The notes: generated by a model not told the origin, from the letters alone. Shown: positions 1 through 10,457, counted from the stretch's first letter. The stretch is 64,000 nt of DNA from Frigidibacter sp. RF13 (GCF_026626305.1 NZ_JAPNUE010000002.1:310001-374000); one strand, 5' to 3'. Numbers and translations: made by a program.

Positions 1-296
1 CCTCGCCCACTTTCACTTTGGTGCAGGTCTATGAAACCGCGCGGGGCGAGATTTGGCACGCCGACCTTTACCGGCTGACCGACCCGTCGGAAGTCATTGA
101 ACTCGGCCTGACCGAAGCGTTCGAAACCGCCATCTGCCTCGTCGAATGGCCCGACCGTTTGGGCGATCTTGCCCCACGCGAAGCGCTTCTGCTCTCTCTT
201 CGCCCCGACGCGACCGGCGAGGGCCGCATGGCGACGTTTCAGGCGACCGGCATATGCTGGGCGCCGGTCTTTGCCGCGCTAGGTGCGGCAGCATGA
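1..296 (+). CDS. tsaE: tRNA threonylcarbamoyladenosine biosynthesis protein TsaE, 3' part
   Basis: This is the C-terminal part of TsaE, the ATPase that works with TsaB and TsaD to make t6A37 on ANN-decoding tRNAs. The open frame (phase of base 3) runs in from the left edge and reads SPTFTLVQVYE, then HADLYRL and LVEWPDRL. These are the hallmark segments that follow the P-loop in TsaE. The P-loop itself lies outside the window, so the true start cannot be seen. The stop overlaps the start of amgK by 3 nt (ATGA). The order tsaE-amgK-murU-addB-addA suggests one transcript. The family assignment is secure. Confidence 0.93.
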   Translation, partial: SPTFTLVQVYETARGEIWHADLYRLTDPSEVIELGLTEAFETAICLVEWPDRLGDLAPREALLLSLRPDATGEGRMATFQATGICWAPVFAALGAAA

Positions 297-1276
297 ATGA
301 TCGGCGGCATGACGAGGCCCGTGCCTTTGTTGCCCGCGCCGATTGGGGTAACGGTCCCTTCGCGCCGCTCGCGGGCGATGCCTCGGCGCGGCGTTATTTC
401 CGTCTACCGGGCGGGGCGGTGCTGATGGATGCCGACCCGGCGACTGGCGAACGGGTCGAGCGGTTCCTCGCGGTGGGGGACTGGCTGCTTGACCATGGCT
501 ATTCGGCACCGAAGATCCTTGCCCGCGACCCTGATCGGGGGTTCCTGCTGCTTGAAGATCTGGGAGACGCGCTTTTCGCCCGTGTTACTGCCGCCGACCC
601 GGCGATGGAGGCGCCGCTTTATGGCGCGGCGGTCACCTTCCTCGCCGATCTGTCGCAGCAGGTACCGCCGTCTTTCGTGGCAGCGGGCGACGGCGCGGCA
701 CTCGCCCGTCTCGTCACGCTGCTGAATGATCATTATCTGCCCGCGCTTGGCGCGCCGCCGCTTGCCGAACTGCCAGGGCTGATCGCCGCGCTTTACGAGG
801 CGTGGAATGACCAGCCGCCTGTCCTTTCCCTGCGCGATTTCCATGCCGAGAACTTGATCTGGCTGCCCGACCGGCAGGGGGCCCGCCGCGCGGGGTTGCT
901 GGATTTTCAGGACGCTTTCGCCACCCATCCCGCCTATGACCTCGTGTCGCTGTTGCAGGATGCGCGCCGCGATGTGTCCGCCGAAACTGCCGAAGCCTCC
1001 TATCGTGCCTATCTCGACCTGACCGGGTTCGAGGAGCGACTCTTCGCGCGCGTCCACGCGCTCATCGGCGCGCAGCGGGCGCTGCGCATTCTTGCGGTCT
1101 TCGCAAAGCTTGCCCGGGCGGATGGCAAGCCGCACTATCTGGCCTATGCGCCGCGCGTCGCGGGGCACCTCAGGCGCAGCCTCGCGCATCCCGCGCTCGG
1201 GCCGCTTGCCGCCTGCGTGGCGCGCGAGGTGCCGGAACTGACGGCCGAACGGCTGGAAAGGCTGAGGGTTGGATGA
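293..1276 (+). CDS. amgK: N-acetylmuramate/N-acetylglucosamine kinase AmgK (aminoglycoside phosphotransferase fold)
   Basis: This 327-aa protein has the APH/choline-kinase fold. It carries a catalytic segment LRDFHAENLIWL (the HxDxxxxN-type loop with the catalytic Asp in RDF) followed by a metal-binding LLDFQDAF. In the known pathway AmgK phosphorylates the anomeric position of MurNAc or GlcNAc recovered from peptidoglycan, and MurU then makes UDP-MurNAc. That pathway bypasses de novo synthesis and the MurA step targeted by fosfomycin. The next gene is murU with a 4-nt ATGA overlap, which makes the AmgK assignment much stronger than generic APH. The start at 293 is chosen because it overlaps the tsaE stop; the frame is open further upstream, but that part lies over tsaE. 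Confidence 0.88.
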   Translation: MNDRRHDEARAFVARADWGNGPFAPLAGDASARRYFRLPGGAVLMDADPATGERVERFLAVGDWLLDHGYSAPKILARDPDRGFLLLEDLGDALFARVTAADPAMEAPLYGAAVTFLADLSQQVPPSFVAAGDGAALARLVTLLNDHYLPALGAPPLAELPGLIAALYEAWNDQPPVLSLRDFHAENLIWLPDRQGARRAGLLDFQDAFATHPAYDLVSLLQDARRDVSAETAEASYRAYLDLTGFEERLFARVHALIGAQRALRILAVFAKLARADGKPHYLAYAPRVAGHLRRSLAHPALGPLAACVAREVPELTAERLERLRVG

Positions 1277-1971
1277 ACGCGCGGCCCAAATCGCTGATGC
1301 TGTTCGCGGCAGGCCTTGGCACACGGATGCGGCCCCTGACCGACGACCGGCCGAAGCCGCTGATCAGGGTGGCGGGGCGGACGCTTCTCGATCATGCGCT
1401 GGGCCAGGTGCAGGGCGGCGAGCGGATCGTCGTCAATCTGCATTACCGCGGCGAGCAGATAAGGCAGCATCTGAAGGGGCGCCAGAATATCACCTTTTCG
1501 GCCGAAACAGAGACGCTTCTGGAAACCGGCGGCGGGTTGAAGGCCGCGCTGCCGCTTCTTGGCACGGACCCGGTTTACGTTATGAACAGCGATGCGGTCT
1601 GGACCGGCGCCAACCCGCTCGACCAGCTTGCCGCAGCCTGGGACGGGGCGCGGATGGAGGCGCTTTTGTTGCTTGTCCCCAAGGATCGGGCGACAGGACA
1701 TACCGGCAATGGCGATTTCCTGATCGGGTCCGACGGGCGGCTGACCCGGGGCCCGGGCCATGTCTATACCGGCGCCCAGATCATCCGCACCGGCCGGATC
1801 GCCGCCTGGCCGGAAGCACGGTTTTCGCTCAATCCCGTCTGGGACGCGATGGCCGCCGAGGGGCGGCTTTTCGGTGTGGTCCACAAGGGCGGCTGGTGCG
1901 ATGTCGGCCGGCCCGATAGCATTTCGCTTGCCGAAGACATGCTGAGGGGCGCCGATGTTTCCCGCCTCTGA
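1273..1971 (+). CDS. murU: N-acetylmuramate alpha-1-phosphate uridylyltransferase MurU
   Basis: This 232-aa nucleotidyltransferase has the signature AAGLGTRMRPLTDDRPKPL at its N-terminus (the NTP-binding GxGTRxxPxTxxxPKP loop). It continues with NSDAVW, where the Asp coordinates metal. MurU converts MurNAc-1-phosphate and UTP to UDP-MurNAc. The length and the lack of a C-terminal hexapeptide domain fit MurU rather than GlmU or RmlA. It overlaps amgK by 4 nt upstream and addB by 17 nt downstream, so translation of all three is probably coupled. The ATG at 1273 is the only well-placed start. Confidence 0.9.
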   Translation: MNARPKSLMLFAAGLGTRMRPLTDDRPKPLIRVAGRTLLDHALGQVQGGERIVVNLHYRGEQIRQHLKGRQNITFSAETETLLETGGGLKAALPLLGTDPVYVMNSDAVWTGANPLDQLAAAWDGARMEALLLLVPKDRATGHTGNGDFLIGSDGRLTRGPGHVYTGAQIIRTGRIAAWPEARFSLNPVWDAMAAEGRLFGVVHKGGWCDVGRPDSISLAEDMLRGADVSRL

Positions 1972-4912
1972 CCGCCCGCGCCTTTACGGCCTGCCGCCCG
2001 GCGCCGATTTCGCGCAAAGCTTCGTCGCGGGCGTGCTGGCGCGCATGGCCGACAAGCCGCCCGAGGCGATGGCCGCCGTCACGATCTATCTCAACACCGC
2101 CAAGATGCGCGAACGGGTGCGCGCGGCCTTTCGGGCGCACGGGCCTATGTTGCTGCCGCGCCTCAAACTTCTCTCTGAGCTTGACGCCGACCCATCGCTT
2201 GACCTGCCCGAGGCCCAGCCCGCGCTTCGCCGGCGGCTGGAACTGATGCGGCTGGTGCGTGAACTGATGGCGCGCGAGGCGGATTTCGCCCCCGGCACCG
2301 CCGCGATCGATCTGGCCGACAGTCTGGCCGACCTGATGGATGAAATGGCGGCCGAAGGCGTGCCGCCCGAGGCGCTGGAAGACCCGGGCCTCGCCGAGGA
2401 CCATGCGGTGCATTGGGAACGCTCGCTCCGTTTCCTGCGGATCATCGCGCCCTTCTTCGCGGACGGCGGCACGGCGGCGGGCGCCGCCGCCCGGCAACGG
2501 CGCGCGGCCGAGTTGCTGATCGAGCGCTGGCGGGATGGCGTGCCACAAAGTCCGGTGATCGTCGCCGGATCGACCGGTTCGCGCGGGGCGACGGCGCTTT
2601 TCATGCAGGCGGTGGCGCGGCTGCCACAAGGGGCCATTGTGCTGCCGGGCTTCGACGGATTCATGACCGCTGCGGCGTGGGAGAGCCTGACGCGCGCGCG
2701 CGTCCCTAATGAGGATCATCCGCAGTTCCGCTTCGCGAAGCTTTTCGGCACGCTTGGCATGCGGCCCTCGGAGGTTGGCCTGTGGCACGGGGCGGCACCC
2801 GACCCGGCGCGGAACAGGCTTCTGTCGCTTGCGCTCCGCCCCGCACCAGTCACCGACCAGTGGCTGAGCGAAGGGCAGGCCCTGTTGCCGCTCGACGGTG
2901 CGGCGGAGGGCGTGAGCCTGATCGAGGCACCGACCCCGCGCACCGAGGCGCTGGCGATCGCGCTCGCGCTGCGCGAGGCGGCGGAAAGGGGCGTGCGTGC
3001 CGCGCTGGTGACGCCCGACCGGACGCTCGCCCGGCGCGTCACCGCGCAGCTCGACCGCTGGCGGATCGAGCCCGACGATTCCGCCGGGCGCCCGCTGCAT
3101 CTAAGCGCGCCGGGACGTTTGCTGCGCCATGTCGCCGGGCTGTTCGGGCGGCGGGTGACGGGCGAAGCGCTGCTCACCCTCCTCAAGCATCCGCTGGCGG
3201 CGACCGGCGGTACCGACCGGGGCGATCACCTGCGCTTTACACGTGAGCTGGAATTGCACCTGCGCCGCAAGGGCCCGGCCTTTCCGGCCGGGGCCGATCT
3301 TCTTGCCTGGGCGGCGCTCGAAGAGGAACCCGCGCGAACCGGCTGGGCCATGTGGCTCGCGGACTGTCTTTCGGCCTTGCCGGAAGCATCCGAGAGACCG
3401 CTTTCAGCCTGGTTAGAGACGGTTTTGTCCCTGTCCGAGGCGCTCGCCGCCGGGCCGGGCGGGGTGCCGGAGGCGAGCGAGCTGTGGCGCGAAGCGGCCG
3501 GGGAAGCGGCGGCGGGACTGATGGCGGGGCTTCGCGCTGAAGCGGATGCGGAGGTCTCTTTGTCCGCCGCCGATTTCGCCGACCTGCTGACCCGGCTTCT
3601 GCAAGCCGAAACCGTCCGGCCGACGCATGCGGCCTCTCGCTTGATCACCGTCGAGGGCACGCGCGAGGCGCGCGAGATTCAGGCCGATCTGGTGGTGCTT
3701 GGCGGTCTCAATGAAGAGATATGGCCCGCCGCGGTGCCGCCCGATCCGTGGCTGTCGCGGCAGATGCGGCTGAAGGCGGGGCTGTTGCTGCCAGAGCGCC
3801 AAGTGGGCCTGTCGGCGCATGATTTCCAGATCGCCGCCGCTGCGCCGCAGGTGATCCTGTCGCGCGCCATGCGCGATGACGAGGCCGAAACCATTGCCTC
3901 ACGCTGGCTCGACCGACTAGTGAACCTGATGGGCGGGCTTGAGGGCGAGGGCGGCGCCTTGGCCGACATGCGCGCACGCGGGCAGCGCTGGCTGGCGCTG
4001 ACCCGCGCGGTAGAGGCGCGCGAAGCCGTGCCATCAGCCCGCCGCCCCAGCCCGCGCCCACCGCCGGAGGCCCGCCCGAAGGAACTGCCGGTCACCGCTA
4101 TCGCCCGGCTGATCCGCGATCCTTACGCGATTTATGCGCGGGAGATATTACGCCTGAAGCCGCTCGACCCGCTTTTGGCAGAGCCGGATGCGCGGATGCG
4201 CGGCCAGATCCTGCACCGGATCGTCGAGACATTCGTCCAGACCCGCCCGGAGGGCGAGGGCCCTCAGGCGGCAAAAGAGCGGTTCTTGGCCTTAACAGAC
4301 ACTGTTCTGGCCGCCGAGGTACAATGGCCCGCCGCGCGTGCGCTCTGGCAGGCGCGGATGGCGCGGATCGCTGACTGGTTCGTGGAAAGCGAAGCCGGAC
4401 GGCAGGCGATGGGCGCGCCAGTGCTTCTGGAAAAGGCGGGCGGGGTCGGTCTGCCGGGCCTCGATTTCCGCCTGACGGCGCGGCCCGACCGGATCGATAT
4501 GTTGGCCGACGGCGCCTTGCAGATCATCGACTACAAATCTGGAAAGCCGCCCTCGCCCCAGCAGCGGCGGCAGTTCGAAAAGCAGATGCCGCTGGAGGCT
4601 GCGATGGCCGAACGCGGGGCCTTTGCCGCTACCGGGCCGCGGCCGGTTGCAGGGGCGACTTTCATCCGGCTGGGCGGCACGGGCGAGGAGCAGGCGATCA
4701 GCCGCGACGACCTTGACCCGGACGGCGAATGGGCGCGGCTTCAGGCGCTGATCGCTGCCTATGCTCGGCCCACGAAAGGTTATAGTGCACGGCGGGCGCC
4801 GTTCATGAAGGACGACCCCGGCGACTATGACCATCTGGCGCGCTTTGGCGAATGGCAGATGAGTGATGTCCCGGTTCCGGAGGATGTGGGCGGAGGGTCC
4901 AATGACCCATGA
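1955..4912 (+). CDS. addB: Double-strand break repair protein AddB, alphaproteobacterial type
   Basis: This 985-aa protein is the AddB subunit of the AddAB helicase-nuclease that processes DNA ends and feeds RecA recombination. A RecB-family nuclease motif lies near the C-terminus (D859-Y860-K861, in IIDYKSGKPP). The N-terminal region GLPPGADF stands where other AddB proteins carry a Walker A motif, and it is degenerate. Only about one cysteine is seen in the whole chain, so the four-Cys iron-sulfur cluster of Bacillus AddB is absent. A GAGGGG ribosome-binding site at about 1944 supports the ATG at 1955, inside the end of murU. addA follows with an 11-nt overlap. Confidence 0.93.
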   Translation: MFPASDRPRLYGLPPGADFAQSFVAGVLARMADKPPEAMAAVTIYLNTAKMRERVRAAFRAHGPMLLPRLKLLSELDADPSLDLPEAQPALRRRLELMRLVRELMAREADFAPGTAAIDLADSLADLMDEMAAEGVPPEALEDPGLAEDHAVHWERSLRFLRIIAPFFADGGTAAGAAARQRRAAELLIERWRDGVPQSPVIVAGSTGSRGATALFMQAVARLPQGAIVLPGFDGFMTAAAWESLTRARVPNEDHPQFRFAKLFGTLGMRPSEVGLWHGAAPDPARNRLLSLALRPAPVTDQWLSEGQALLPLDGAAEGVSLIEAPTPRTEALAIALALREAAERGVRAALVTPDRTLARRVTAQLDRWRIEPDDSAGRPLHLSAPGRLLRHVAGLFGRRVTGEALLTLLKHPLAATGGTDRGDHLRFTRELELHLRRKGPAFPAGADLLAWAALEEEPARTGWAMWLADCLSALPEASERPLSAWLETVLSLSEALAAGPGGVPEASELWREAAGEAAAGLMAGLRAEADAEVSLSAADFADLLTRLLQAETVRPTHAASRLITVEGTREAREIQADLVVLGGLNEEIWPAAVPPDPWLSRQMRLKAGLLLPERQVGLSAHDFQIAAAAPQVILSRAMRDDEAETIASRWLDRLVNLMGGLEGEGGALADMRARGQRWLALTRAVEAREAVPSARRPSPRPPPEARPKELPVTAIARLIRDPYAIYAREILRLKPLDPLLAEPDARMRGQILHRIVETFVQTRPEGEGPQAAKERFLALTDTVLAAEVQWPAARALWQARMARIADWFVESEAGRQAMGAPVLLEKAGGVGLPGLDFRLTARPDRIDMLADGALQIIDYKSGKPPSPQQRRQFEKQMPLEAAMAERGAFAATGPRPVAGATFIRLGGTGEEQAISRDDLDPDGEWARLQALIAAYARPTKGYSARRAPFMKDDPGDYDHLARFGEWQMSDVPVPEDVGGGSNDP

Positions 4913-7900
4913 CGAAGCCAGCCGCGCGCAGGCGCGCGCCGCCGATCCCCTCCGCTCGGTCTGGCTTGCCGCCAATGCGGGGTCCGGCAAGACGCGCGTC
5001 CTGACCGACCGGGTGGCGCGGCTTCTGCTTGGCGGCACCGAACCGCAGCGCATCCTCTGCCTGACCTATACCAAGGCGGCGGCGAGCGAGATGCAGAACC
5101 GGCTTTTCCGCCGCCTTGGCCGCTGGGCGATGTTGGAGGAAGGGGCCTTGCGCGGCGAACTGGCCGAACTGGGCGTCGAAGGGGAGATCACGCCGGAAGT
5201 GCTCGCAGGCGCGCGGCGGCTTTTTGCCCGGGCGATCGAGACGCCGGGCGGGCTGAAGATCCAGACGATCCACGCTTTCTGCGCCGGACTTCTGCGCCGC
5301 TTTCCGCTGGAGGCGCGGGTGTCGCCGGACTTCACCGAACTTGACGACCGCACGGCGGGCCTGATGCGCCGCGAGATCGTCGAGGAAATGGCGGAAGAGG
5401 ATACGGAAAGCGCGGTCGCCGCCCTCGCGAGCCTTGTACAGGGCGACGATCTGGCCGCCCTTCTGACCGAAATCTGCGGGAATAGAGACGCTTTTTCACG
5501 GCAAGAGACGCGCGAAAGCCTCGGGCAGGCGCTCGGGCTGCCGCCCGGTCTGGACGCGCGCGCGCTTCTTTCAGACGTGTTTCTGGGCGGCGAGGGGCCG
5601 CTCCTCGCGGCCTTGCGGCCGCTCCTCGCTGCAAGTTCGGTGAACGATGTGAAGCTTGGACGGGCACTGGCCGATCTGGCCTTCGATCCGCCGACGATCG
5701 GGACGCTGATCGAGCTTGAGGCACATTTCCTGACCGGGGCGAAGGCCAAGGTTCCGTTCGGCGCCAAGATCGGTTCGGTACCCACCAAAGCGGTGGCGCA
5801 GGGGGCAGGCGCGGCGCTGATGCCCGCGCTTGAAGCGCTGATGCTGCGGGTCGAGGCGGCGCGGGCCTTGCGCGTGGGCCTTGCGGCGGTGGAGCGGTCG
5901 CTGGCTCTTCACGCTTTCGCGCGGCCCTTTCTTGGCCGCTACGCGGCGCGCAAGGCGGCGCGCGGTGCGCTCGATTTCGACGATCTGATCGCGCGGGCCG
6001 CTGCGCTTCTGTCGGACCGGTCGGTCGCAGCATGGGTGTTGTACCGGCTGGATGGCGGCATCGACCATATCCTTGTTGACGAGGCGCAGGATACGAGCCC
6101 CGGCCAGTGGCGGGTGATCGAGCGGCTCGCCGAGGAGTTTACCGCAGGCGAGGGCGCGCGGGGCGAAGGCCGCCGCATCTTCGTGGTGGGCGACAAGAAA
6201 CAGTCGATCTATTCCTTCCAAGGTGCCGATCTTGCGACTTTCGACGCGATGGCAGAGGAGTTCGAGAGCCGCCATCAGGGTGCAGTGGCGCCGTTCGAGA
6301 GCCTGTCGCTCAGGCATTCCTTCCGGTCGTCGCGCGCGATCCTCGATGTGGTCGACCACACGTTCAAGGCGGCGGCGGGCCGGGGTCTCGGTGGCGAGAC
6401 GCGGCATATCGCCTTTCATGCGGCGATGCCGGGGCGTGTCGATCTGTGGGAACCGGTCGAAAAGCCGGGCGAGCCGGAGGAGGGCGACTGGTCCGACCCC
6501 GTAGACCAATTGGCGGACAGTCATGAAAGCGTGGTGCTGGCCCGCAAGGTCGCGGGCGAGATTCGCCGGATGATCGATGAGGGCACGGCGATCGAAACGC
6601 GGGAGGGGTCGCGCGCGCTCGATGAGGGCGATGTGCTTATTCTCGTCCGCCGGCGCGGGCCCTTGTTTCACGAACTGGTCCGGGCCTGCAAGGCGGCGGG
6701 GCTCGAGGTGGCGGGGGCCGACCGGCTGACCCTGGGCGATCAGCTGGCGGTGAAGGATATTCTGGCGCTTCTGTCATTCCTCGCGCTGCCGGAAGACGAT
6801 CTGTCGCTTGCCGCTGCGCTGCGCTCGCCTCTGTTCGGCTGGTCAGAGGACGCGCTCTACCGACTTGCCCAGCCGAGGGCGAAGGGCAGTTACCTTTGGC
6901 AGGCGCTGCGCAGCAGGGACGGCGCGGAGGCTGAGGCGGCGCGGGCGGTGATCGCCGACCTGCGCGATCAGGCAGATTTCCTGAGACCTTATGAACTGAT
7001 CGAACGGCTGCTCACACGCCATGACGGGCGGCGAAAACTGCTGGCCCGGCTTGGCGTCGAGGCCGAGGATGCGATCGACGCGCTTCTGGCCGAGGCGCTG
7101 ACCTATGAACAGGCGAGCGTGCCGAGCCTTACGGGTTTCCTCGTCTGGATGCAGTCGGGCGATGTCGAGGTGAAGCGGCGCCATGACGGCACGGCCCGCG
7201 CGATCCGGGTGATGACGGTCCATGGCGCCAAAGGGCTGGAGGCGCCTCTGGTGATCCTGCCCGATACCGCCAAATGGGCGCCGCGCGAGCGCGGGTCGGT
7301 GATGGCGTCGAAGGACGGCGCCTTCTGGCGGATGGCCGATGACGCCAAGCCGCCGCTTTTGGCTTCGCTCGCCGGGTCGCGACGCGCGGCCGAGCGGGAA
7401 GAGTGGATGCGGCTTCTCTATGTGGCGATGACGCGCGCGGAAAGCTGGCTGATCGTCTGCGCGGCGGGCGATGTGGGCAAGAGCGACGAAAGCTGGTACC
7501 GGCTGGTCGAGGCGGGAATGGACCATGCGGGCGCGGCCTCGCTGCCGCCCGAGGGTGAGCTTTGGCCATTCGGGCATGGCATGCGGTATGACTGGGGGCG
7601 TTGGCCCGAACCGGTCGCGGCCGCGCGCCGCGGTGCGCCCGGCCCGGCGGACCTTCCCGATTGGGCTTTGCGGGCGGCGCCGACCGGGCTGGAGCCGGAG
7701 CGGGCCCTGTTGCCTTCTGCCTTGCCGGGGCCCAAGGCCCTACCGGGTGAGGCGGGGCTTGATCAGGAGATGGCGAAGCGGCTGGGGACCGCGCTGCACC
7801 TCTTGCTGGAACATCTGCCAGGGGCGGCGGAGACGGGCCGGGAGCGGATCGCCCGGCGACTCCTCGGGCCTTTATCAGCAGAAACAGAGACTGTTTTCCG

Positions 7901-8273
7901 GCGCGCTACGGCCCTTCTCACCGACCCTGCACTCGCTGCGCTGGTCGGGCCCGGGAGCCTGGCCGAGGTCGAGCTGGCGGCGCGGGTGCCTGCGCTGGAC
8001 GGGCGGCTGATGGCGGGGACGGTTGATCGGCTGATCGTGACACCGGACCGTGTGGTGGCGGTGGACTTCAAGTCGAACCGCATGGTGCCCGCGCGCGCCG
8101 AAGACATTCCATCGGGTATTCTTGCCCAACTTGGCGCTTATGCGGCGATGCTGGCAGCGATCTATCCCGACCGGGAGATCGAGGTGGCGGTCCTCTGGAC
8201 CGAAACGGCAGAGCTGATGCTGGTTCCTCTCAATATCGTGAGGAACGCCTTCGAGACAGCCACACTCCCTTGA
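4902..8273 (+). CDS. addA: Double-strand break repair helicase AddA
   Basis: This 1123-aa UvrD/RecB-family protein is the helicase-nuclease subunit of AddAB. Walker A is ANAGSGKT (K30, T31), motif II is VDEAQD (D393-E394), and a later helicase motif appears as [11 protein letters not shown]. The C-terminal RecB nuclease domain has AVDFKSNR (D1055, K1057). The start at 4902 has a GGAGG site 5-6 nt upstream and begins just before the P-loop. An earlier in-frame ATG at 4863 would add 13 residues but lies deeper in addB. The 11-nt overlap with addB indicates coupled, equal expression of the two subunits. Confidence 0.95.
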   Translation: MTHDEASRAQARAADPLRSVWLAANAGSGKTRVLTDRVARLLLGGTEPQRILCLTYTKAAASEMQNRLFRRLGRWAMLEEGALRGELAELGVEGEITPEVLAGARRLFARAIETPGGLKIQTIHAFCAGLLRRFPLEARVSPDFTELDDRTAGLMRREIVEEMAEEDTESAVAALASLVQGDDLAALLTEICGNRDAFSRQETRESLGQALGLPPGLDARALLSDVFLGGEGPLLAALRPLLAASSVNDVKLGRALADLAFDPPTIGTLIELEAHFLTGAKAKVPFGAKIGSVPTKAVAQGAGAALMPALEALMLRVEAARALRVGLAAVERSLALHAFARPFLGRYAARKAARGALDFDDLIARAAALLSDRSVAAWVLYRLDGGIDHILVDEAQDTSPGQWRVIERLAEEFTAGEGARGEGRRIFVVGDKKQSIYSFQGADLATFDAMAEEFESRHQGAVAPFESLSLRHSFRSSRAILDVVDHTFKAAAGRGLGGETRHIAFHAAMPGRVDLWEPVEKPGEPEEGDWSDPVDQLADSHESVVLARKVAGEIRRMIDEGTAIETREGSRALDEGDVLILVRRRGPLFHELVRACKAAGLEVAGADRLTLGDQLAVKDILALLSFLALPEDDLSLAAALRSPLFGWSEDALYRLAQPRAKGSYLWQALRSRDGAEAEAARAVIADLRDQADFLRPYELIERLLTRHDGRRKLLARLGVEAEDAIDALLAEALTYEQASVPSLTGFLVWMQSGDVEVKRRHDGTARAIRVMTVHGAKGLEAPLVILPDTAKWAPRERGSVMASKDGAFWRMADDAKPPLLASLAGSRRAAEREEWMRLLYVAMTRAESWLIVCAAGDVGKSDESWYRLVEAGMDHAGAASLPPEGELWPFGHGMRYDWGRWPEPVAAARRGAPGPADLPDWALRAAPTGLEPERALLPSALPGPKALPGEAGLDQEMAKRLGTALHLLLEHLPGAAETGRERIARRLLGPLSAETETVFRRATALLTDPALAALVGPGSLAEVELAARVPALDGRLMAGTVDRLIVTPDRVVAVDFKSNRMVPARAEDIPSGILAQLGAYAAMLAAIYPDREIEVAVLWTETAELMLVPLNIVRNAFETATLP

Positions 8274-8344
8274 CGGGGCGGGGTGGCGGACCTACCTTCC
8301 TTACCCGACCTCACCCTTCCACACACGAGAATCCGGAGATTATC

Positions 8345-8665
8345 ATGGCCACCGTCGCCGTTACCGATGCCACCTTTGACAGTGAAGTCCGCAAGTCGGA
8401 CGTTCCGGTCGTTGTCGATTTCTGGGCGGAATGGTGCGGCCCGTGCAAACAGATCGGTCCGTCGCTCGAAGAGCTGTCTGCCGAATATGCGGGCAAGGTG
8501 AAGATCGCCAAGGTCAATGCCGATGAAAACCCCGACCTGTTGACCCAGTTCGGCGTGCGCGGCATTCCGGCGCTGTTCCTCTTCAAGGACGGCCAGGTCG
8601 TGTCGAACAAGGTTGGCGCCGCACCCAAGGCCGCGCTGAAGAACTGGATCGACGCGTCGCTCTGA
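8345..8665 (+). CDS. trxA: Thioredoxin 1
   Basis: This 106-aa thioredoxin has the active site WCGPC (C31, C34) and the cis-Pro loop GIPALFLF. It reduces protein disulfides in the cytoplasm and supplies electrons to enzymes such as the methionine sulfoxide reductases encoded at 20.6-21.5 kb. The start at 8345 is preferred to an upstream in-frame start because it gives the standard family length. After the stop come short GC-rich inverted repeats (TCCCGC/GCGGGA at 8666-8688 and GGCGG/CCGCC at 8690-8706). They lack a T-run and are weak terminator candidates. Confidence 0.97.
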   Translation: MATVAVTDATFDSEVRKSDVPVVVDFWAEWCGPCKQIGPSLEELSAEYAGKVKIAKVNADENPDLLTQFGVRGIPALFLFKDGQVVSNKVGAAPKAALKNWIDASL

Positions 8666-8757
8666 TCCCGCGCGCAGGTCATGCGGGACGGCGGACATTC
8701 GCCGCCCGCGTCTTCCCGGTTATGGCATAACCGCCGGGGCCGCCCTAGATTGGCGCC

Positions 8758-9363
8758 ATGATGATGAGACGCACCCTTCTGGCTTCGGCCCTTGTCACCC
8801 TTCTCGCCCTGCCCGCGCAGGCGGAGAAGCTGTCGCTTGATGCAATCTCGGCCTATCTGAACGGGCTGACGATCGCCGAAGCGGCCTTCACTCAGATCAA
8901 TCCCGACGGGTCGGGTGCCAAGGGCAAGGTGATCATCCGTCGCCCTGGGCGGATGCGGTTCGAATATGCCAAGCCCGACAAGACGGTGGTTCTGGCCTCC
9001 TCGGGTCAGGTCGCGATCTTCGATGCGAAGTCGAACCAACCGCCTGAGCAATATCCGCTGTCAAAGACACCCCTGAACCTGATTCTTGGGCGCAAGATCG
9101 ACCTGAAGGCGGCGCGGATGGTGGTGGGCCATGCCGAGGAAGGCGCGCTGACCATCGTCACCGCGCAGGACCCGGCCCATCCGGAATATGGCACCTTGGC
9201 GCTTGGCTTTTCGGCAAACCCGGTGACGCTGCGCCAATGGGTTGTGACGGATGAGACCGGCGGGCAGACCACCGTTCTGCTCGACAAGCTCGAAGAAGGC
9301 GGAAACTATCCGCCCTCCACCTTCCTCATCGATGCCGAGATGCGGGCGCGCGGCCTGAACTGA
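8758..9363 (+). CDS. lolA: LolA-like outer-membrane lipoprotein carrier protein
   Basis: This 201-aa protein has a clear signal peptide (MRRTLLASALVTLLALPAQA, cut after AQA). It then has a LolA-type beta-barrel half with RRPGRMRFEY and a C-terminal VVTDETGG segment. LolA shuttles lipoproteins through the periplasm from LolCDE to LolB. Three consecutive ATG codons at 8758, 8761 and 8764 make the exact start ambiguous. A family of LolA-related proteins exists, and this assignment rests on fold-level motifs. The gene is single and points toward the convergent lytic transglycosylase gene. Confidence 0.85.
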   Translation: MMMRRTLLASALVTLLALPAQAEKLSLDAISAYLNGLTIAEAAFTQINPDGSGAKGKVIIRRPGRMRFEYAKPDKTVVLASSGQVAIFDAKSNQPPEQYPLSKTPLNLILGRKIDLKAARMVVGHAEEGALTIVTAQDPAHPEYGTLALGFSANPVTLRQWVVTDETGGQTTVLLDKLEEGGNYPPSTFLIDAEMRARGLN

Positions 9364-9364
9364 T

Positions 9365-9946
9365 CTAGAACTTCCCGCAGGCGATCAGCTGGTTCTGGTA
9401 GGTCTGCGACCGTTCGCCCACATTCGCGGCCACGCGCATCAGCCAAGACTTCTGCAGGTGCGTGCCGCGACCAAAGCCCGCCAGCCCCTCGTGATAGGCA
9501 AGGTAAAGGCTCGTCGCGTCATAGGGCGAGAGGCCAAGCTTCGTCACCGCCTCGTTCATGTACCAGCCCATGAAATCGGCTGCATCGTCGAAGCGGTTGC
9601 GCTTTGCCCCGAAGTTGCGGGTCGCCTTTCGGTAGTCGTCCCAGGTGCCGTCGATCGCCTGGCTGTAGCCATAGGCGGAGCTTTGGCGGCCCATCGGGAT
9701 GATCCCCAGCGCAAATTTGTGCGGGGTCTTGGCGTTTCCGATGAACTTCGATTCCTGATGGATCGTCGCCATCAGCACATGGCGGGGAATGCCCCAGCGC
9801 CGCTCTGTCGCCTCGAGCGAGCGCAGGTAATGCGGACGTTCGCCCAGGATCGCGCAAGCATTGTCAAGATTGCGCGGCGCGCTTCTTTCGCCGCCCCCGC
9901 AGGAGACAAGCGCCATAAGCACCGCAAGACGGAGAAACTTCTTCAT
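9365..9946 (-). CDS. Lytic transglycosylase (SLT-type) lipoprotein
   Basis: This 193-aa protein has a lipobox-like N-terminus (hydrophobic stretch ending in LVSC, C16). A transglycosylase fold follows: IHQESKF with the probable catalytic Glu E65, then AYGYSQAIDGTWDDY and a Tyr-rich YLAYHEG. It should cleave MurNAc-GlcNAc bonds in peptidoglycan from an outer-membrane anchor. Its stop lies 1 nt past the lolA stop, so the two genes are convergent and almost touching. Length and motifs fit small SLT-domain proteins. Its substrate or secretion-system partner cannot be told from sequence. Confidence 0.82.
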   Translation of the reverse strand: MKKFLRLAVLMALVSCGGGERSAPRNLDNACAILGERPHYLRSLEATERRWGIPRHVLMATIHQESKFIGNAKTPHKFALGIIPMGRQSSAYGYSQAIDGTWDDYRKATRNFGAKRNRFDDAADFMGWYMNEAVTKLGLSPYDATSLYLAYHEGLAGFGRGTHLQKSWLMRVAANVGERSQTYQNQLIACGKF

Positions 9947-10130
9947 ACTGCCTCAGGTCTGCTCTTTTTTTTCAGACCTTACGCGAAATCGCCCGCGGGG
10001 GAAATCACAAAGCCGCCCCGGACTGTCCCAGACTGTCGGACGAGTCGTCACAAACTGTTTCCGCTGCCCCTGCGCAATGAATTGGACTTGGCGGCCTTCG
10101 GGGAGTATTTGTAGACTAGGGGCTGAGACT

Positions 10131-10457
10131 ATGCTGAAAACGCAAGCGAAATATCATCTGGGGCAAGTGCTCCGGCATCGCAAGCACGCCTTCCGGGGCG
10201 TGGTGTTCGATGTCGATGCAATGTTTGCCAATACCGAGGAATGGTATGCCGCCATTCCCGAGGAAAGCCGTCCTGCGAAAAATCAGCCCTTCTATCACCT
10301 TCTGGCCGAGAACAGCGAGAACTACTATGTCGCCTATGTCTCAGAACAGAACCTCGTGCCGGACGATGCGGGCGGCCCGGTTGGCCATCCCGACCTGCCC
10401 GACCTCTTCGGCGATTTCGAGGATGGCCGCTATCCCTTGCAGGTTCGGCTGAACTAG
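10131..10457 (+). CDS. hspQ: Heat shock protein HspQ
   Basis: This 108-aa protein matches the HspQ (YccV-like, hemimethylated-DNA-binding) family. It has KYHLGQVLRHRKHAFRGVVFDVD at the N-terminus (residues 7-29) and a middle segment PFYHLLAENSENYYVAYVSE. HspQ affects DnaA stability and works as a specificity factor for Lon in enterobacteria. A role here is inferred from family only. The ATG at 10131 gives the normal family length; the frame stays open upstream without homology. It converges on the gamma-glutamyltransferase gene with 9 nt between stops. Confidence 0.92.
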   Translation: MLKTQAKYHLGQVLRHRKHAFRGVVFDVDAMFANTEEWYAAIPEESRPAKNQPFYHLLAENSENYYVAYVSEQNLVPDDAGGPVGHPDLPDLFGDFEDGRYPLQVRLN

